Source: Polyodon spathula (Eukaryota > Chordata > Actinopteri > Acipenseriformes > Polyodontidae). From it: DNA of 64,000 nt. Location of the stretch: the NCBI RefSeq assembly GCF_017654505.1, contig NC_054559.1, forward strand, positions 17,523,355 through 17,587,354, written 5' to 3'. The notes under the pieces are model-generated. The model had not been told where the DNA came from and ran no database searches. It saw nothing but the letters and a program-made list of their open reading frames with translations. Each line of letters opens with the position of its first letter. Positions within the stretch are counted from its first letter, which is position 1. The translations under genes were made by a program, and so were the position numbers. This document shows, in pieces, positions 1-12,000 of the stretch.

Positions 1-815
1 CACACACACTCCACCTGCAAGCAGCAGTGAGGTGCTGGAGACTGACACACTGTACCGGTGAGAGTGACACACACACACACACTCCACCTGCAAGCAGCAG
101 TGAGGTGCTGGAGACTGACACACTGTACCGGTGAGAGTGACACACACACACACACTCCACCTGCAAGCAGCAGTGAGGTGCTGGAGACTGACACACTGTA
201 CCGGTGAGAGCGACACACACACACACACACTCCACCTGCAAGCAGCAGTGAGGTGCTGGAGACTGACACACTGTACCGGTGAGAGTGACACACACACACA
301 CACTCCACCTGCAAGCAGCAGTGAGGTGCTGGAGACTGACACACTGTACCGGTGAGAGTGACACACACACACACACACTCCACCTGCAAGCAGCAGTGAG
401 GTGCTGGAGACTGACACACTGTACCGGTGAGAGCGACACACACACACACACACACTCCACCTGCAAGCAGCAGTGAGGTGCTGGAGACTGACACACTGTA
501 CCGGTGAGAGTGACACACACACACACACTCCACCTGCAAGCAGCAGTGAGGTGCTGGAGACTGACACACTGTACCGGTGAGAGTGACACACACACACACA
601 CTCCACCTGCAAGCAGCAGTGAGGTGCTGGAGACTGACACACTGTACCGGTGAGAGTGACACACACACACACACTCCACCTGCAAGCAGCAGTGAGGTGC
701 TGGAGACTGACACACTGTACCGGTGAGAGTGACACACACACACACACTCCACTTGCAAGCAGCAGTGAGGTGCTGGAGACTGTCACACTGTACCGGTGAG
801 AGCGACACACACTCA
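1..815 (+). repeat. Minisatellite, 11 units of about 73-78 bp, each carrying a CKQQ-stop coding end
   Basis: Eleven near-identical units, each made of a (CA)n tract of variable length, then ctccacctgcaagcagcag, TGA, a short unique part, and 'gtaccggtgagag'. In the plus frame each unit reads Ser-Thr-Cys-Lys-Gln-Gln-stop. Vertebrate STK11 (LKB1) ends in Ser-Ala-Cys-Lys-Gln-Gln, the farnesylated CAAX-like tail, and STK11 is the gene expected directly left of CBARP and convergent with it. The array therefore probably derives from the last coding codons and first 3'UTR bases of STK11. All 11 copies keep TGC AAG CAG CAG TGA. The array is cut by the window edge, so the functional copy may lie to the left. 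The unit also holds a donor-like CCG|gtgaga. The repeat is certain; its STK11 origin is likely but not proven. Confidence 0.9.
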
Positions 816-1599
816 CACACAGTTCGTTAGTAGTTCCTCCTCTCTCGCACACTCCTGTTTCTTCTTGGTCTACTTTTTACTTGTTTTATTATTTTATTTA
901 ATTATTTAGTTATTTAAATAAAAAACATACCACTGTTCTCTCCCACCATGGGGGGGGGGCAGGCGGGGTGTTCTAATTATTTTTCCCAGTTTAATTAAAT
1001 GATCCTTAACCCCCTTACCCTCTGAATAACTCTCTGGACAAATCCAGGCAGCAAAGGCATTGAATCTTTCAAACTTGGAATGAAACGTGACGCTTCCTGT
1101 TTTTTTTTTTTTTTAATAATTTTATTGATTTGAATCAGTTTTCAGTACAACAAATAAGCCATTAACATAGTGCGGCAAACGATAATTATTCTAACCCACT
1201 CGAATGGCTGGAAATCGGGATACCTCCCTCTCGGCTCGGCTTCCTGAGCTGAGCTGACGAGAGCGGGTTGCAGAGCGGGAGTGCGGGGGTGGATGGAGAG
1301 CTCTGCAGTAGAGTCACGCTTCCAGGGTGTCTCTCTCCGTCTCATACTAACGTCACCCTCTCATTCATGTCGGTGTAGCAGCAGTGGCAGAGCCAGGCTT
1401 TCATCTCTTGATGACTCATTCACAAGAAAGCTCCCCATTCCTTAAGGAGGTCAGCTCTGCTTTCGCTCGGCGGCTTTGTGCTGAAATTGCTACCAGTGAA
1501 ACATTTATTTCCTTTCTTCATTCATATATTCTTACCCCCCCCCCCCTCCTGTCTCTCCTCTTTTTTTTTTTTAAACTTCCCCTTATCAATTAGCAGAGA
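816..1599. other. Probable STK11 3' flank / 3'UTR, no coding signal
   Basis: Non-coding stretch after the minisatellite. It is AT-rich, with a poly-G tract near 950, a poly-T run near 1100 and a pyrimidine-rich stretch near 1535-1575. An AATAAA at 917-922 could end a plus-strand STK11 transcript, but nothing else supports that. The short ORFs here resemble no protein I recognise. Confidence 0.4.
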
Positions 1600-1745
1600 T
1601 TGAAATAAAACTCCTGTTGCATAGCACTTTCACCCATTCCAGGTTTTAACATGCGCTTGATTAGCCACAGTGTACAGGTAACAAGCTCTGGGGTGTCTTG
1701 TTAAACTCCTAGAAATGGATGAAACTGCTATCCTATTTCCAGCCC
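1600..1745. repeat. Short inverted-repeat element (MITE-like), family A, copy 1
   Basis: One copy of a dispersed element of about 165 bp. Its ends are inverted repeats: the left arm reads roughly 'gaaataagactcctattgca' and the right arm is its complement ('tgcaataggagtcttatttc'). Next inside are 'tagcagtttcacccattcc' and its complement. The middle carries 'gagcttgattagccacagtg' and 'ggtaacaagctcaggtgtgt'. This copy is diverged. Other copies lie at 19341, 28692, 30520, 30891, 31579, 32170, 36612 and 63800. There is no coding capacity, so it would be moved by a transposase supplied elsewhere, if it is a DNA transposon derivative. Confidence 0.7.
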
Positions 1746-2235
1746 AGAATGAATATATGTTGTATTCAATATCTTTTTCCCTCTCTCTTGCTTATTACAT
1801 CACTTTTTTAAAATTTTGTTTTCCAGCTTCCTTTGTCATCCTTTACATTCCTCCATCTCTTATTTTGATTTATGCATTCCTGCATTCATTCATGCAGCAA
1901 GCTTCTCATTCATACAGTCTGCTTTTCAAGTGCAGTAATTTCCTACTTCCCTGTTCTCTGATTCTCTTGATAATTCTCTAGACCGGAGGCACAGTTACGA
2001 GACCATGATATTGTGCTCCACCTTTTACCAAGAATGAACGTTCGAGTGGAATGGCCTTATGGGGAAAATAGGAGTTATGGCCAGACCTCATTTGAGCCTA
2101 TTCTGCAGTATAAAGGGCCTTTCTTTCTAGTTCACATCCAGCTATTCTCCTTCCTGGATACCAATCTCTATTCTTCAATGAGTAACATGCTCCAGTTTTG
2201 TACCCAAGGCCATTTTAGCATGAGCTGTTGAAACT

Positions 2236-2398
2236 CCCCACCTTCCACACTGCAGCCCAGCACGTTCTCCAACCACTGAGCTACACAAACCCCCCACCTT
2301 CCACACTGCAGCCCAGCACGTTCTCTAACCACTGAGCTACACAAATCCACCGCCTTCCACACTGCAGCCCAGCGCTTTCTCTAATCACTGAGCTGCCC
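2236..2398 (-). repeat. Three tandem 56-bp units with a tRNA A-box-like motif
   Basis: Three copies with a 56-bp period ('ccttccacac' begins at 2241, 2297 and 2353). On the minus strand each contains 'gtagctcagtggttagag', close to the tRNA D-arm / pol III A box, followed by 'gggctgcagtgtggaagg'. I read it as the head of a tRNA-derived SINE amplified in tandem without its body. Confidence 0.65.
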
Positions 2399-3407
2399 AT
2401 GCTGTGTGTGGTAGGAACTGCAGGATCAATTCTGAAAAGAAAGGAAAGTGGAATATTTAATAAGTTTGAAATAGCTCACCGCATGAGTCATCAAAGCCTC
2501 CCACACATTTTCACACTAACTGGCTGAAATCCGGTATAGGGATGCTGAAAGAAAGAGGGTCAGGCAGGTCTGTGTATTGTGCTCGAGATAAGAGGCAGAT
2601 TTTTCTAGGTTTTTTTTTGTTTTTTTTTTATTTCATTTTTTAAAGAGAATTAATTCCTGTTGAAAATGAGCAGCAGCTCTACTGAATAAATATGGCTCAT
2701 ATTTTTATTTATTTATTTTTTAAATAATGGACGACACAAGCCAACTGTTATAATATGCTGTTTGTAAAAAGCGATCCTGCGGGCCACTGGACATTTAGAG
2801 AGAGTCTGGACAACGGTTCTGAACCACGGGGCAGTTCTGCCAGGTTAAAGGTCATGTAGATCTGTTGTGCTGTTTTGCTTTTGCAATTGCCACCGAGTCA
2901 TGAACCCCAAATAAAACACAACAGGCAGGAGAATTGGGACCGTAGCTTTGCAATTATGTTGCGTCAACCCGTAACCACAGCGTTGGCGGATTGAGGGACA
3001 AGATCCGAAAACTCTCTAAAAAATCTCTAGCCCTAGACGTGGATTGTCATTGCTTTAGTAGTATCAGTATTGATTATGAACTCTTAACAATAAAAAGACA
3101 GCTTTCAACACCGGGGATAAGGAATCGATATGTATAGTACATAATATTTTTTTTTGTTTTCCCCAGGTTTTTTTGTAACTTCTCTTGGGGATTTATTAAA
3201 GAGACATCGGGAGAGAGCTGCGCTGCCTGTGATTTTATTTTTTATTTTCATGGATTCATTGGAAGAACTGTTACAAAATGGACACCCAGGAATGTACGGA
3301 TAAGTGAGAGAATTTAAAAAGACAGCAGGAGAGAAGAACGGAAAGACGGGACCCATCTATCTAATTTGCCAACTGATGCCAACGTTAAATTATTTTTTAT
3401 TCCCCTT

Positions 3408-3438
<31 letters not shown>

Positions 3439-5618
3439 GTTGTCCAACCAGGAGACCCAAAAAGGACAACAACTGGCACAGCCCTGTTACTGTGTGGACG
3501 TGTAGAACTCTGTGCAAAGCCATTTAGAAGCACTTTATGGTTTTAGACTACTTTTTTATTTATATTTTTTTTCATTTTTTTTTTGCAGTATAACAGTATA
3601 CACATTTCTGATGTGTAAATAATATTAATAATGATGATGATAATAAATAATAAAAAAAAAAAAAAACCTGCATGTTGTAAAGGGCTTGGAGAAAGGGAAT
3701 GAAATATTTATATAAAAAAAGAAGGATGTTCTTCACCCTGTCCATCCTGGGATATTGTTTCTCATCCTGTGTGTGTGTCTTTTGTTTTTTTTTTTGTATA
3801 GTATCGGGAGATGATCACTAGCCGTGTGCTAGCAGCCCAATAACTTTTCCCTTTAACAGTTCAGCTCCACACTAATGCACCTGTAATTCTGACCTAGTTT
3901 GGATTTGCTTTTCAAACACATTTGTCAAAATCCACATGCCGTGTACAGAAGACATCCCGGAACAAAGCACTACAGCACACAAAACAACACCACTTTATTC
4001 TGAAGAGAGTTCAAGATTTGTTTTTCTGCCACTTTGTTTTCCCTTTAGTTTGCAGCACAGAGCAGGAGGACAAAAAGTAGGTTACCCTGCCTTTGGCGAA
4101 ATATGAAAGCAGATGTGTTGGTCTTTTTTGTTTTTTAAGCATATTGTCGGCAATTCTGTATTAAAACTGCTTCAATAAAGAGGCAGCCAGTCTCGACAGA
4201 GTGAGCTGGTAGCAGGTGTGAGTGCAATCTTCAATTACATCCCAAAATGCTTTTATTTACTGCAGGGTGCCACTGGGTAATTAATGTGTAATCACATATA
4301 GGCCCTAAGAATAAAGGCTGACAAGTGTGGTGTCCTGTGAATTGATGTGCCGACATGCTTGAATTTTAGCAAGAAGTTCCACACTGTTCTATGCAGAAGT
4401 TAGAATGTGCCTAAATTCAAGATGTTCTGCTACCTGTCACCTAAGAGCGCAGACCTGGCACTGGTGGTGTTTCCCCATTATCTCCGGTCACCTGCAGTGA
4501 AGGTGCCACGTTTTGAACACGAATCGCCACTTTTCCCTGATTTCTCAGCCATGTTGGTTAAGTTTGTTGTGCAGCTTTTATCATTACAAGTTTGAGCCTT
4601 TCTGCTGGTGGATTACGTTTACTAATCACAAGAGCACAGTGTTACCAGGAACACCTCCGGATATGCACCCGAGAGGAGCGATGATGGGCAGCTTGGGTGT
4701 ACTGTGTCAACTTCCCTCATGTTTCCAGGTCAGTGCAGCCCTGTGCCTGCTCACAGGTGGGAAACATTCATTCTTTGCTGGATAGGAAAGAGCTGGTGTA
4801 CCGCAATGCTTGGATTTTGGATTATGAGAAAGGGGTGGCTAAATTTGGCCCTTTCACTCCTGTTCTAAATTATTTAATTGAAACAATTACATCTCCATCC
4901 AGAGCCTGAAGTAGGTAGTTACAGCATCTCATTTTACTTGTGATAGCTGGAGTGGAATGGCCCTGCAGCACTGTGCTTGGACCCTCTTGTGTACATGGTT
5001 CTGGTTTAGGAATCGGTACCTCTCAGTGGATGATACCTGGAGCAGGTAAATACATTTCTCTCATGTTGCAGGACCTGGGTGGGCAGCATGTTGGATAGTG
5101 GCCAGCAAGTCAAACCCAGACCCAGAGTTACCTTTAAAAAAAAAAAAAAAAAGTTGTTGATTTGTTTAATCCCTTTGGGTATTAATCTAAAAACAAACTG
5201 TCTCATGTGAGGATGAGTTTATTATCTGCTCTTGCGCGCTGGTCTGTGTGTGGATTGGAAAGGGCGGCAGGGTCAGTCTGTATAATAATATTGGGCAGTG
5301 ACCCCAACCTCCCGTTTTGTATGTCAATCAAGAAAATAAGAGTTCTGGTGCAGAGGTGTGATTATTAAACAAATGCACTGTATAGAAAATAAGGGCTCCA
5401 AAGCAAGGTGCAAAAACTGTGTGTCCTACTTTCACTGAAAAGTGATCGTTAAGCCCCAGCGCTTGTCGTCCTCTCTGTTCTGCTACATTCCCTGGGTTCA
5501 TATTGATTGAATCATAATTACAGTGATGTTTAATTTATCAAGCTGACTGCTGTGAATGTTTAATGGCTCTGGAGAGAGCTTCGTGCACCTGACATCAGAG
5601 CTTGAGACGTCAGCAGCT
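2399..5618. other. Intergenic DNA, no gene seen
   Basis: AT-rich sequence with homopolymer runs, including a G run of about 22 near 3418-3440 after a T run, A runs at 3651-3666 and 5135-5151, and TTTA stretches near 2700. No ORF shows a recognisable domain or convincing splice signals. Some of it may be STK11 3'UTR, but this cannot be shown from sequence alone. Confidence 0.5.
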
Positions 5619-5799
5619 CCTGATTTCAGGGGCGAGGGGGGGCTGAACTCGGTGTCCCTAGCGCCTGATTTCAGGGGCGAGGGGGGGCTGAACTCGGTGT
5701 CCCTAGCGCCTGATTTCAGGGGCGAGGGGGGCTGAACTCGGTGTCCCTAGCGTCTGATTTCAGGGGGGGGGGGGGGGGTTGAGCTCGGAGTGCCTAATG
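5619..5799. repeat. 45-bp minisatellite, four units
   Basis: Four tandem units beginning 'cctgatttcaggggcgaggg' and ending 'gtgtccctagcg'. The first three are nearly identical. In the fourth the G tract has expanded and the end has diverged. G-rich on the plus strand. Confidence 0.85.
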
Positions 5800-7841
5800 C
5801 CTGTTCTTGATTACAGGGCTTCTTGCAGTGTGACCCAGTTATACAGTCACATCCTGGCAACAGGGGCCTCATAACCTTGCCTATCCCTGCTTTCTGTAAA
5901 TGTAGGTAACAACATGCATGCAAATATTTATCTGTTTGAAGTTAAAACATTTGTGCCAAAAGAAAATGAAATGCTGTTAAGATAGAATACCCAAACTGGA
6001 GCCACAGCCGAGCCTGTGAGCATGCAGAGGGTAGTGGACTGTAACGGCTCTCCTTCCTCTGCAGTCACATCAGCATTGCAGCATTCTGTATTATTTCACT
6101 GACGCCACGGTAACAACACTGTGGACCCTAGGGGACCGGTTTGAGGACAGCTGTGCTAGAATCTGTTGATACCGTAGTGGTGCCTTTTGAAGTGGTTATT
6201 TGTATAAACTGTGCATTAAAATAATCTTAAACGGCACATACTGGCCACTTTATTAGGACCTGACTAACTGATGACTCCAAAATGGATGCTATGCTGGCCA
6301 ATCACCTTCCCAGGATTTCAATTCAATTGAGCTTGAATCATGAATCATTCACATCCAGACGCCTTCCAACACCTTGTAGATTCTATGCCATGTTAGGTCC
6401 TGGTAACAGCGGCCGCGCAGGCTACTTCACACGTTAAAGGAAGACAGTGTGAAATGTGTAATGTTTGTCATAATACGAGCATTACAAGCATTTGCATTTT
6501 CCATTGTGCAGACAGCAACCAAAGCAACAAATCAAAGCAGGAGCCGTTGGAGAATGTGCAGCTCATTTAATGAAACTTCACCGGAAACAAGCATTCAGCT
6601 TCACAAGCAGCGATACACCAATGATCTCAAAAATGGAAATATACTTTGACAACGAAATCCATCAGCAGACCAATAAATAAATTAGAAAATACTAAAATAG
6701 CTTTTTTTTCTGTTTACGCTTTGTCTAAAAAAAGAAATTTGCATCAACAACGGTTGAAGTCTTGAAGGAATTCTCCGGTTAAAAACATTTTCAGACATGC
6801 AGGTACTATGCATAACAACGGCCTTGACTGGCTACTCTTTAGGGTATAATGATATTTTTAGAATTTGTTAAAAGATACAAACTGAGCCTCTTGAATATAG
6901 AATTAAATTAAGAGGAGATACTTTCAATTCAAAATACGATCTTAGCAATATTACACTTTTGTATAAGTAAAAAAAAAACAACCCAACATATTAACCCTTT
7001 AAGGTATAAGGGACAGGTGTGTCCTACAAATAAAAAAGGAAGCTAACTTTCTTATCGTTGCAATGAGGTGCACAAAACAGGGTTTGCAATGTGTCAGCTT
7101 CCTCTTCGTGATACTTGAGACGCTCTCAAATGTATTTTAAGAAGACACCGTTTGAACAATCGCTTAATTCCTTGTGTACCTGAATGGGGTTAAAATAACT
7201 GCTAATTGCACATACATAGAATGAGCCTATGCTAACCAACTGACTGACTCGGCACAATAACTAGTGCTCATATTAAGAGGTACCCCTTTTCTCATTTAGC
7301 ACTGCCCTACGCCCACTCCCACCCATGTGAGGAAGAAAGCGTTTCGAAAGGTCTGCTGTCCTGACTGCTCTGGGGGGTCCTTTGTTTTTGTCTTGTTTTT
7401 TTTGTTTGTTTGTTTTTGTTCTTTTTTACACAGCTGTTGCAGTGCTAGAGAAGGATCGGAAGTTGTCCGGGTGTGCTGGAAAGCTTCTTTGCAATGTTCT
7501 ATTGCTCTGTGTTTCAAAGTGTAAAGCGTTAACTGGCGGTGTCATTTCAAACATGGTTTTCACCAAGCTTCAGTATCACTCCTCAATTGAAAGACTGCTG
7601 GACAGCTTGCCTGCTTACATGGGCTCTACACAGTCTTGAAAGACCTATTTTTTTTCTGCAGAACGTGCTTTAGGATAGTCTACTATGCAAATCACTGGCC
7701 CAGAGGAAGACTATCCAACTATCAAAATTCAAAAGAAGATCATGCTAGTGATGAGCATGTCTCCTGACTAATATTAAACTGTTTAATGCTCATGGTCTCA
7801 TCGCAGTAGTTGCAACGTTCTTGGCTGAGCCAGCAACGTAC

Positions 7842-7905
<64 letters not shown>

Positions 7906-9055
7906 CTCTTGACACCCCTAGTCAATCTTGACAGCGCCAGTGCGACTCACCACTATGGAACCACAAACGCTACAATCAAACAACTACAACTGGAATCACA
8001 TCTCCAAAAGAGAGCTGATTTACAGCAGGTTTGGCTGTTGGATTTTTTTTGATGATGATTATTATTACACTAAAGTAAGAGCTAGTAGCATCAAACGTAC
8101 AAACTTTACAAATTTAAAAGAAGTTGAACTAAATAAATAACAAACGTCAATTCAAGGCATGTTTAATCATGAGCCAGGCCGGGCAGGAGTGAGGGTTGCT
8201 TGATCAGTGTGTGGATTAGCGTTGGTCCCAGATCAACAATACGGAACCAAAAACCGCAGCAATTAATTTGCATCAATGTCGGAGGATTACAAAGGGACGC
8301 GCACTCACGCGGTTACCTAGCTACAGTGTCGGAGCAGTTTGAAGATTCAAAGTTCATTTTGTAAACGCGATTTTAACCATTACAATAAAAATATATACAA
8401 TTCACTGAAGGGGAGACCTAGGATGGAGCAGGGACAGATTTTGGCACCAGAATGAGCAACAGAGCTGCTGTTGTCATGGAAATAAGACCGTCCGTTTCCT
8501 TAAAACTGCTGTTCTTTTAGCAAAATAAGATTAACAGGTTGTTATTTTTTTCATAAGGGTTTTTTTTTTTTTTTTTTTAAACTTCATTTCCCCGACGATT
8601 AATATACAAGATACAAAAAGGAATAAGCATAATTTAATAATAACCAGCAAGTACCTTCCCTATTTAAAACACGCATATTCCGCCTTGTAATGACCCCTTT
8701 AAGACCGGTGATGGGCCAATAATAAATCGTATTTGGCTTTCCCTTTAAAAGAAATTAAGAAAAATCTCTTTTCAACATTCTGCCAAATCGTTAATTATTA
8801 CATGTGTTCCCAGGAACGCTAAAAAGAACTTTCTGACTGATGTAGTCTAGTTTCTTTTCAGTCTTTTCACTCCATCGTGCCGGGCGTGCGGATCAAACCC
8901 TGTTTGGTATTCTTTAAGGAGGAAGGCTTTTTTTTAGACACAATCGTTGTCTGATATTTTTTTGTCTCCATAAACTAAACCCTCCCAAGCACACCATCCA
9001 CGGGGATTATTAAAAATAAATAAATTAAAAAAAACAGGAAGCAGGAGGAAGCACG
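5800..9055. other. Intergenic DNA and CBARP 3'UTR
   Basis: No coding exon recognised. Contains a (GT)n(TA)n microsatellite at about 7841-7905, poly-T near 8563-8579 and dispersed AT-rich sequence. The right part must hold the CBARP 3'UTR (minus strand). I find no clear AATAAA on the minus strand close to the stop; a variant ATTAAA (TTTAAT on plus) lies at 8633-8638. STK11 and CBARP transcripts would converge in this interval. Confidence 0.5.
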
Positions 9056-12000
9056 TTACACTGGGCTGTGGTCAGGAGAGGCGTGGGTGATGGTCACCAC
9101 ACAGTCGGGACTCTCTTTGGCCCGTCGGAGGCTGGTGTAGAGCCGGTCATCCAGGCTTGCGCTCAGTTTGTCCGTCAGCTCGGCTGAGATGGTCTGGGGC
9201 CCGTAGCCCGTGCCGGGGGGCTGCAGCGGTGAAGGAGGACGGTTCTCCGGGGGGGGCTCTGAAAAGGGGCTGTGGAAGTGACTGCCCTCGCTGCCTCTGT
9301 TTGCACCAGCGCTGACAGGAGCCTGGTTCGAGTCTTTAGGAAGCTCAGGGTGCTCCGATATCACACCAGGAGATAGTGGAGGACTGAAAAGAAGGGACTC
9401 TTCCTCTTCCTTGATAGTCCGGCTGCCGCTGGGGCTGGTTTTCTCCTCCGGCGCAGCAGTCTTTGCCGGCTCGGCGCTGGCTGCCCCGTCGCTGGACTCC
9501 TCGTCGGCTGTGCTGACTATCCGCGGCAGGGTGCTGTGGTAGCGGGTGTCCAGCGGGTAGTTGACGCTGTCGCCCCTCCGTAGGGGGGTGCGGTGCCTCT
9601 CGAAGGAGGGGGGGAAGTGCACCCCAGGGTCGCTGTACTGCTTGGTCCGCTGCCACTGCTTGCGCAGGTGCACCCGAGAGCGGTGCTTCGAACGCAGGGG
9701 GGACTCGGGGTGGTCGAACTGGGGGTCGTGGCGCAGGAACTCGTGGAAGAGGGCGTCGGTCTTCTCGTCGATGCTGTAGTCCCGCCGGCGGAGTACCAGG
9801 TGGTGAGGGGGGTGTTCCTGGAACACCTGCCCATACGGAGACCACCCCACCGGGCTTTCCACTTCTCGGCTAGCCCCTTCCAGCTCCTCATCGAAGAGGC
9901 GCGCCTCGAAGCTCTCGCACACGGTGCCCTTGCGGCCAGAGCTGGTGAAGAAGCGCCTCTTTTCGGACGCCGTTTTCTCCCTGGTGCCCCCAGCCGCCCC
10001 AAACAGCCGCAGTTCCTCTGGGGCGCGAGAGGGGGCCTCGATGGATGCGTAGCCGCTGTCCATCTGCAGGAGCTTGCGGTTTCCCGATTCCCCGTCGCTG
10101 CTCCGCTCCGAGTCCACGCTGCCCTGCTTGGCCCCGCCCGTGGCGGACCCCTCTTTTCCGAACGTCCCCCCGCCTGGCCGCTCGGCTTCCCCCTCCAGCT
10201 CGTCTCCGATGTCCTGAGACGGGTAGCTGGGCAGCGACCCCGGGACCCTCTCCACCCCTCCCAGCGAGCACACGCTCTCCGTTTCGCTGCGCACAGAGTC
10301 TTTGTCGTTGCTGCTCTGGTCTGACGAGGCATACTGTTCCAGCGAGGCCCGCAGGTTCCAGATATCCCTGTAGAGGGTGTGATGCTCTGAGCTCTCCTGC
10401 CCGCAGCTACTCTCGCCTTCCTCCGGGGGCAGCGTGACTCCTCCACTGCTGCCTGCCACCACCTCAGCCTCCACTTCCACCTCCACCTCCACCTCCACCT
10501 CCTCTGTCTCTAACCTGCAAGAAACAAATCACTGGCTTTAGAAACAAAGATGTACCCAGACCAGATAATAAATACACGCACATGCACATGAAACGAGTTT
10601 AAAACGAGTTTATAAAGCATTAGGGCACCTATAAGTGCATCCGACTGCACTCTCTCGGTTGCTAATGCTTTATGGGTCACGATAACTGTGTCTGTTCATG
10701 ATGAAATAATGTGCTGTGAGTGGAATTGATGATTGCCACCCTGCGATGCCTTCTGGGGGGGGGGGGGCAACGTGAACAGATGGGTGATATTGTGATATGC
10801 AATTACTGCACCCAAGCCTCGTATACAGCTGAAGAAGCATGCATCTCTACTGCTAACTCCCGGATGAGTCCTCAGAATGGTGCAAACGATGGACAGCTGC
10901 AGGCAATGTGGTGCGAATGAATGTTGAGGGTATTAAAGATACCTGCCGAGGGAGGGTGATGGAGTGCAGAGGGGTGGCAGGACGGTAGAGGCTGGGGTGG
11001 GGCAGAATGCCACGTCGTCGGTGCGGGCGATGTACTGGATGATATCGATGTGGTGCGCGTCCCGTTCCTGCTGGTCCATGCTCTCACTCGCAGCCCTCTG
11101 CCGCTGGAACTGACGTCTCCTTGGAGATCCTGAGGAGGGGGAAACACACACACCCAGAACTTCAGGCCATAAGCAATGCTGAAGCACACTTCAGGTCTGC
11201 AAAGTCTCTTGCTTAATTTGATCGTAAGAACATAAGAAAATGAATGAGCGAGAGGAGGGCAGTCGGACCATCGGTGCTCGTCCAGCTAAATTAGTTGATT
11301 GATCTCAGAACTCTGTCAAGTCGAGCCTAAAAGATCTCAATGATTCAGCCTTAATAACATGTCTAGGCAACCCATTCCATACCCTTGCCAAGAAGGGTCT
11401 CCTACCCTCCTAAATTTACACCTAATTTCCAACAGTTTCCTCTAGTCCTGTTTTCTCCACTTAAATTATTGGTTAGGGTTAGCTTTGTCAACTGGAGAGG
11501 CTTAACACCAGTGAGTTCAGTTCAGTTTCTCTCTGCAGTGCCTTCATGCAATCTTTGCCCTGTCTGCAGCACAGCAAAGCCCTGATTAATTTCGAAACAT
11601 TTTGTAGTTCCGCTGTTCCTGTACACTGTCATCGATGTCAGACGTTCTGGTATTATTTTCCTCCCCTTCTCTTGGAAGCCAAGGGCGTGGCACAACAGTT
11701 AGAGCTGAGTGACCGGGAGGTAAACAGAGGGGCACAGCAGTTAGAGTTAAGGAACTGGGAGGTAAGCAGTGTGGCACAGCGGTTAGAGTTAAGGAACTGG
11801 GAGGTAAACAGAGGGGCACAGCGGTTAGAGTTAAGGAACTGGGAGGTAAGCAGTGTGGCACAGCGGTTAGAGCTGAGGGACCGGGAGGATGGAAGAGTGA
11901 AGAACACCGTCTTTCAACACAAGCAGCAGATCTGCACATCCTTATGCCACTGCAGTGCCTTTGCAAAAACTCTCCGATGACACGCAGATCAAGATCCAGT

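Noticed and set aside
131..476. Two overlapping repeat-encoded ORFs with THTHTLHLQAAVRCW repeats
   Set aside because: Wrong frame through the minisatellite; an accident of unit length.
9593..10324. 243-residue open frame on the plus strand opposite the CBARP last exon
   Set aside because: Shadow of a GC-rich coding exon. The minus frame has conserved CBARP motifs; the plus frame has none.
9345..10446. Long minus-strand frames (166 and 309 residues) overlapping the CBARP last exon
   Set aside because: Alternate-frame shadows rich in Arg, Pro and Ala; the splice phases select the other frame.
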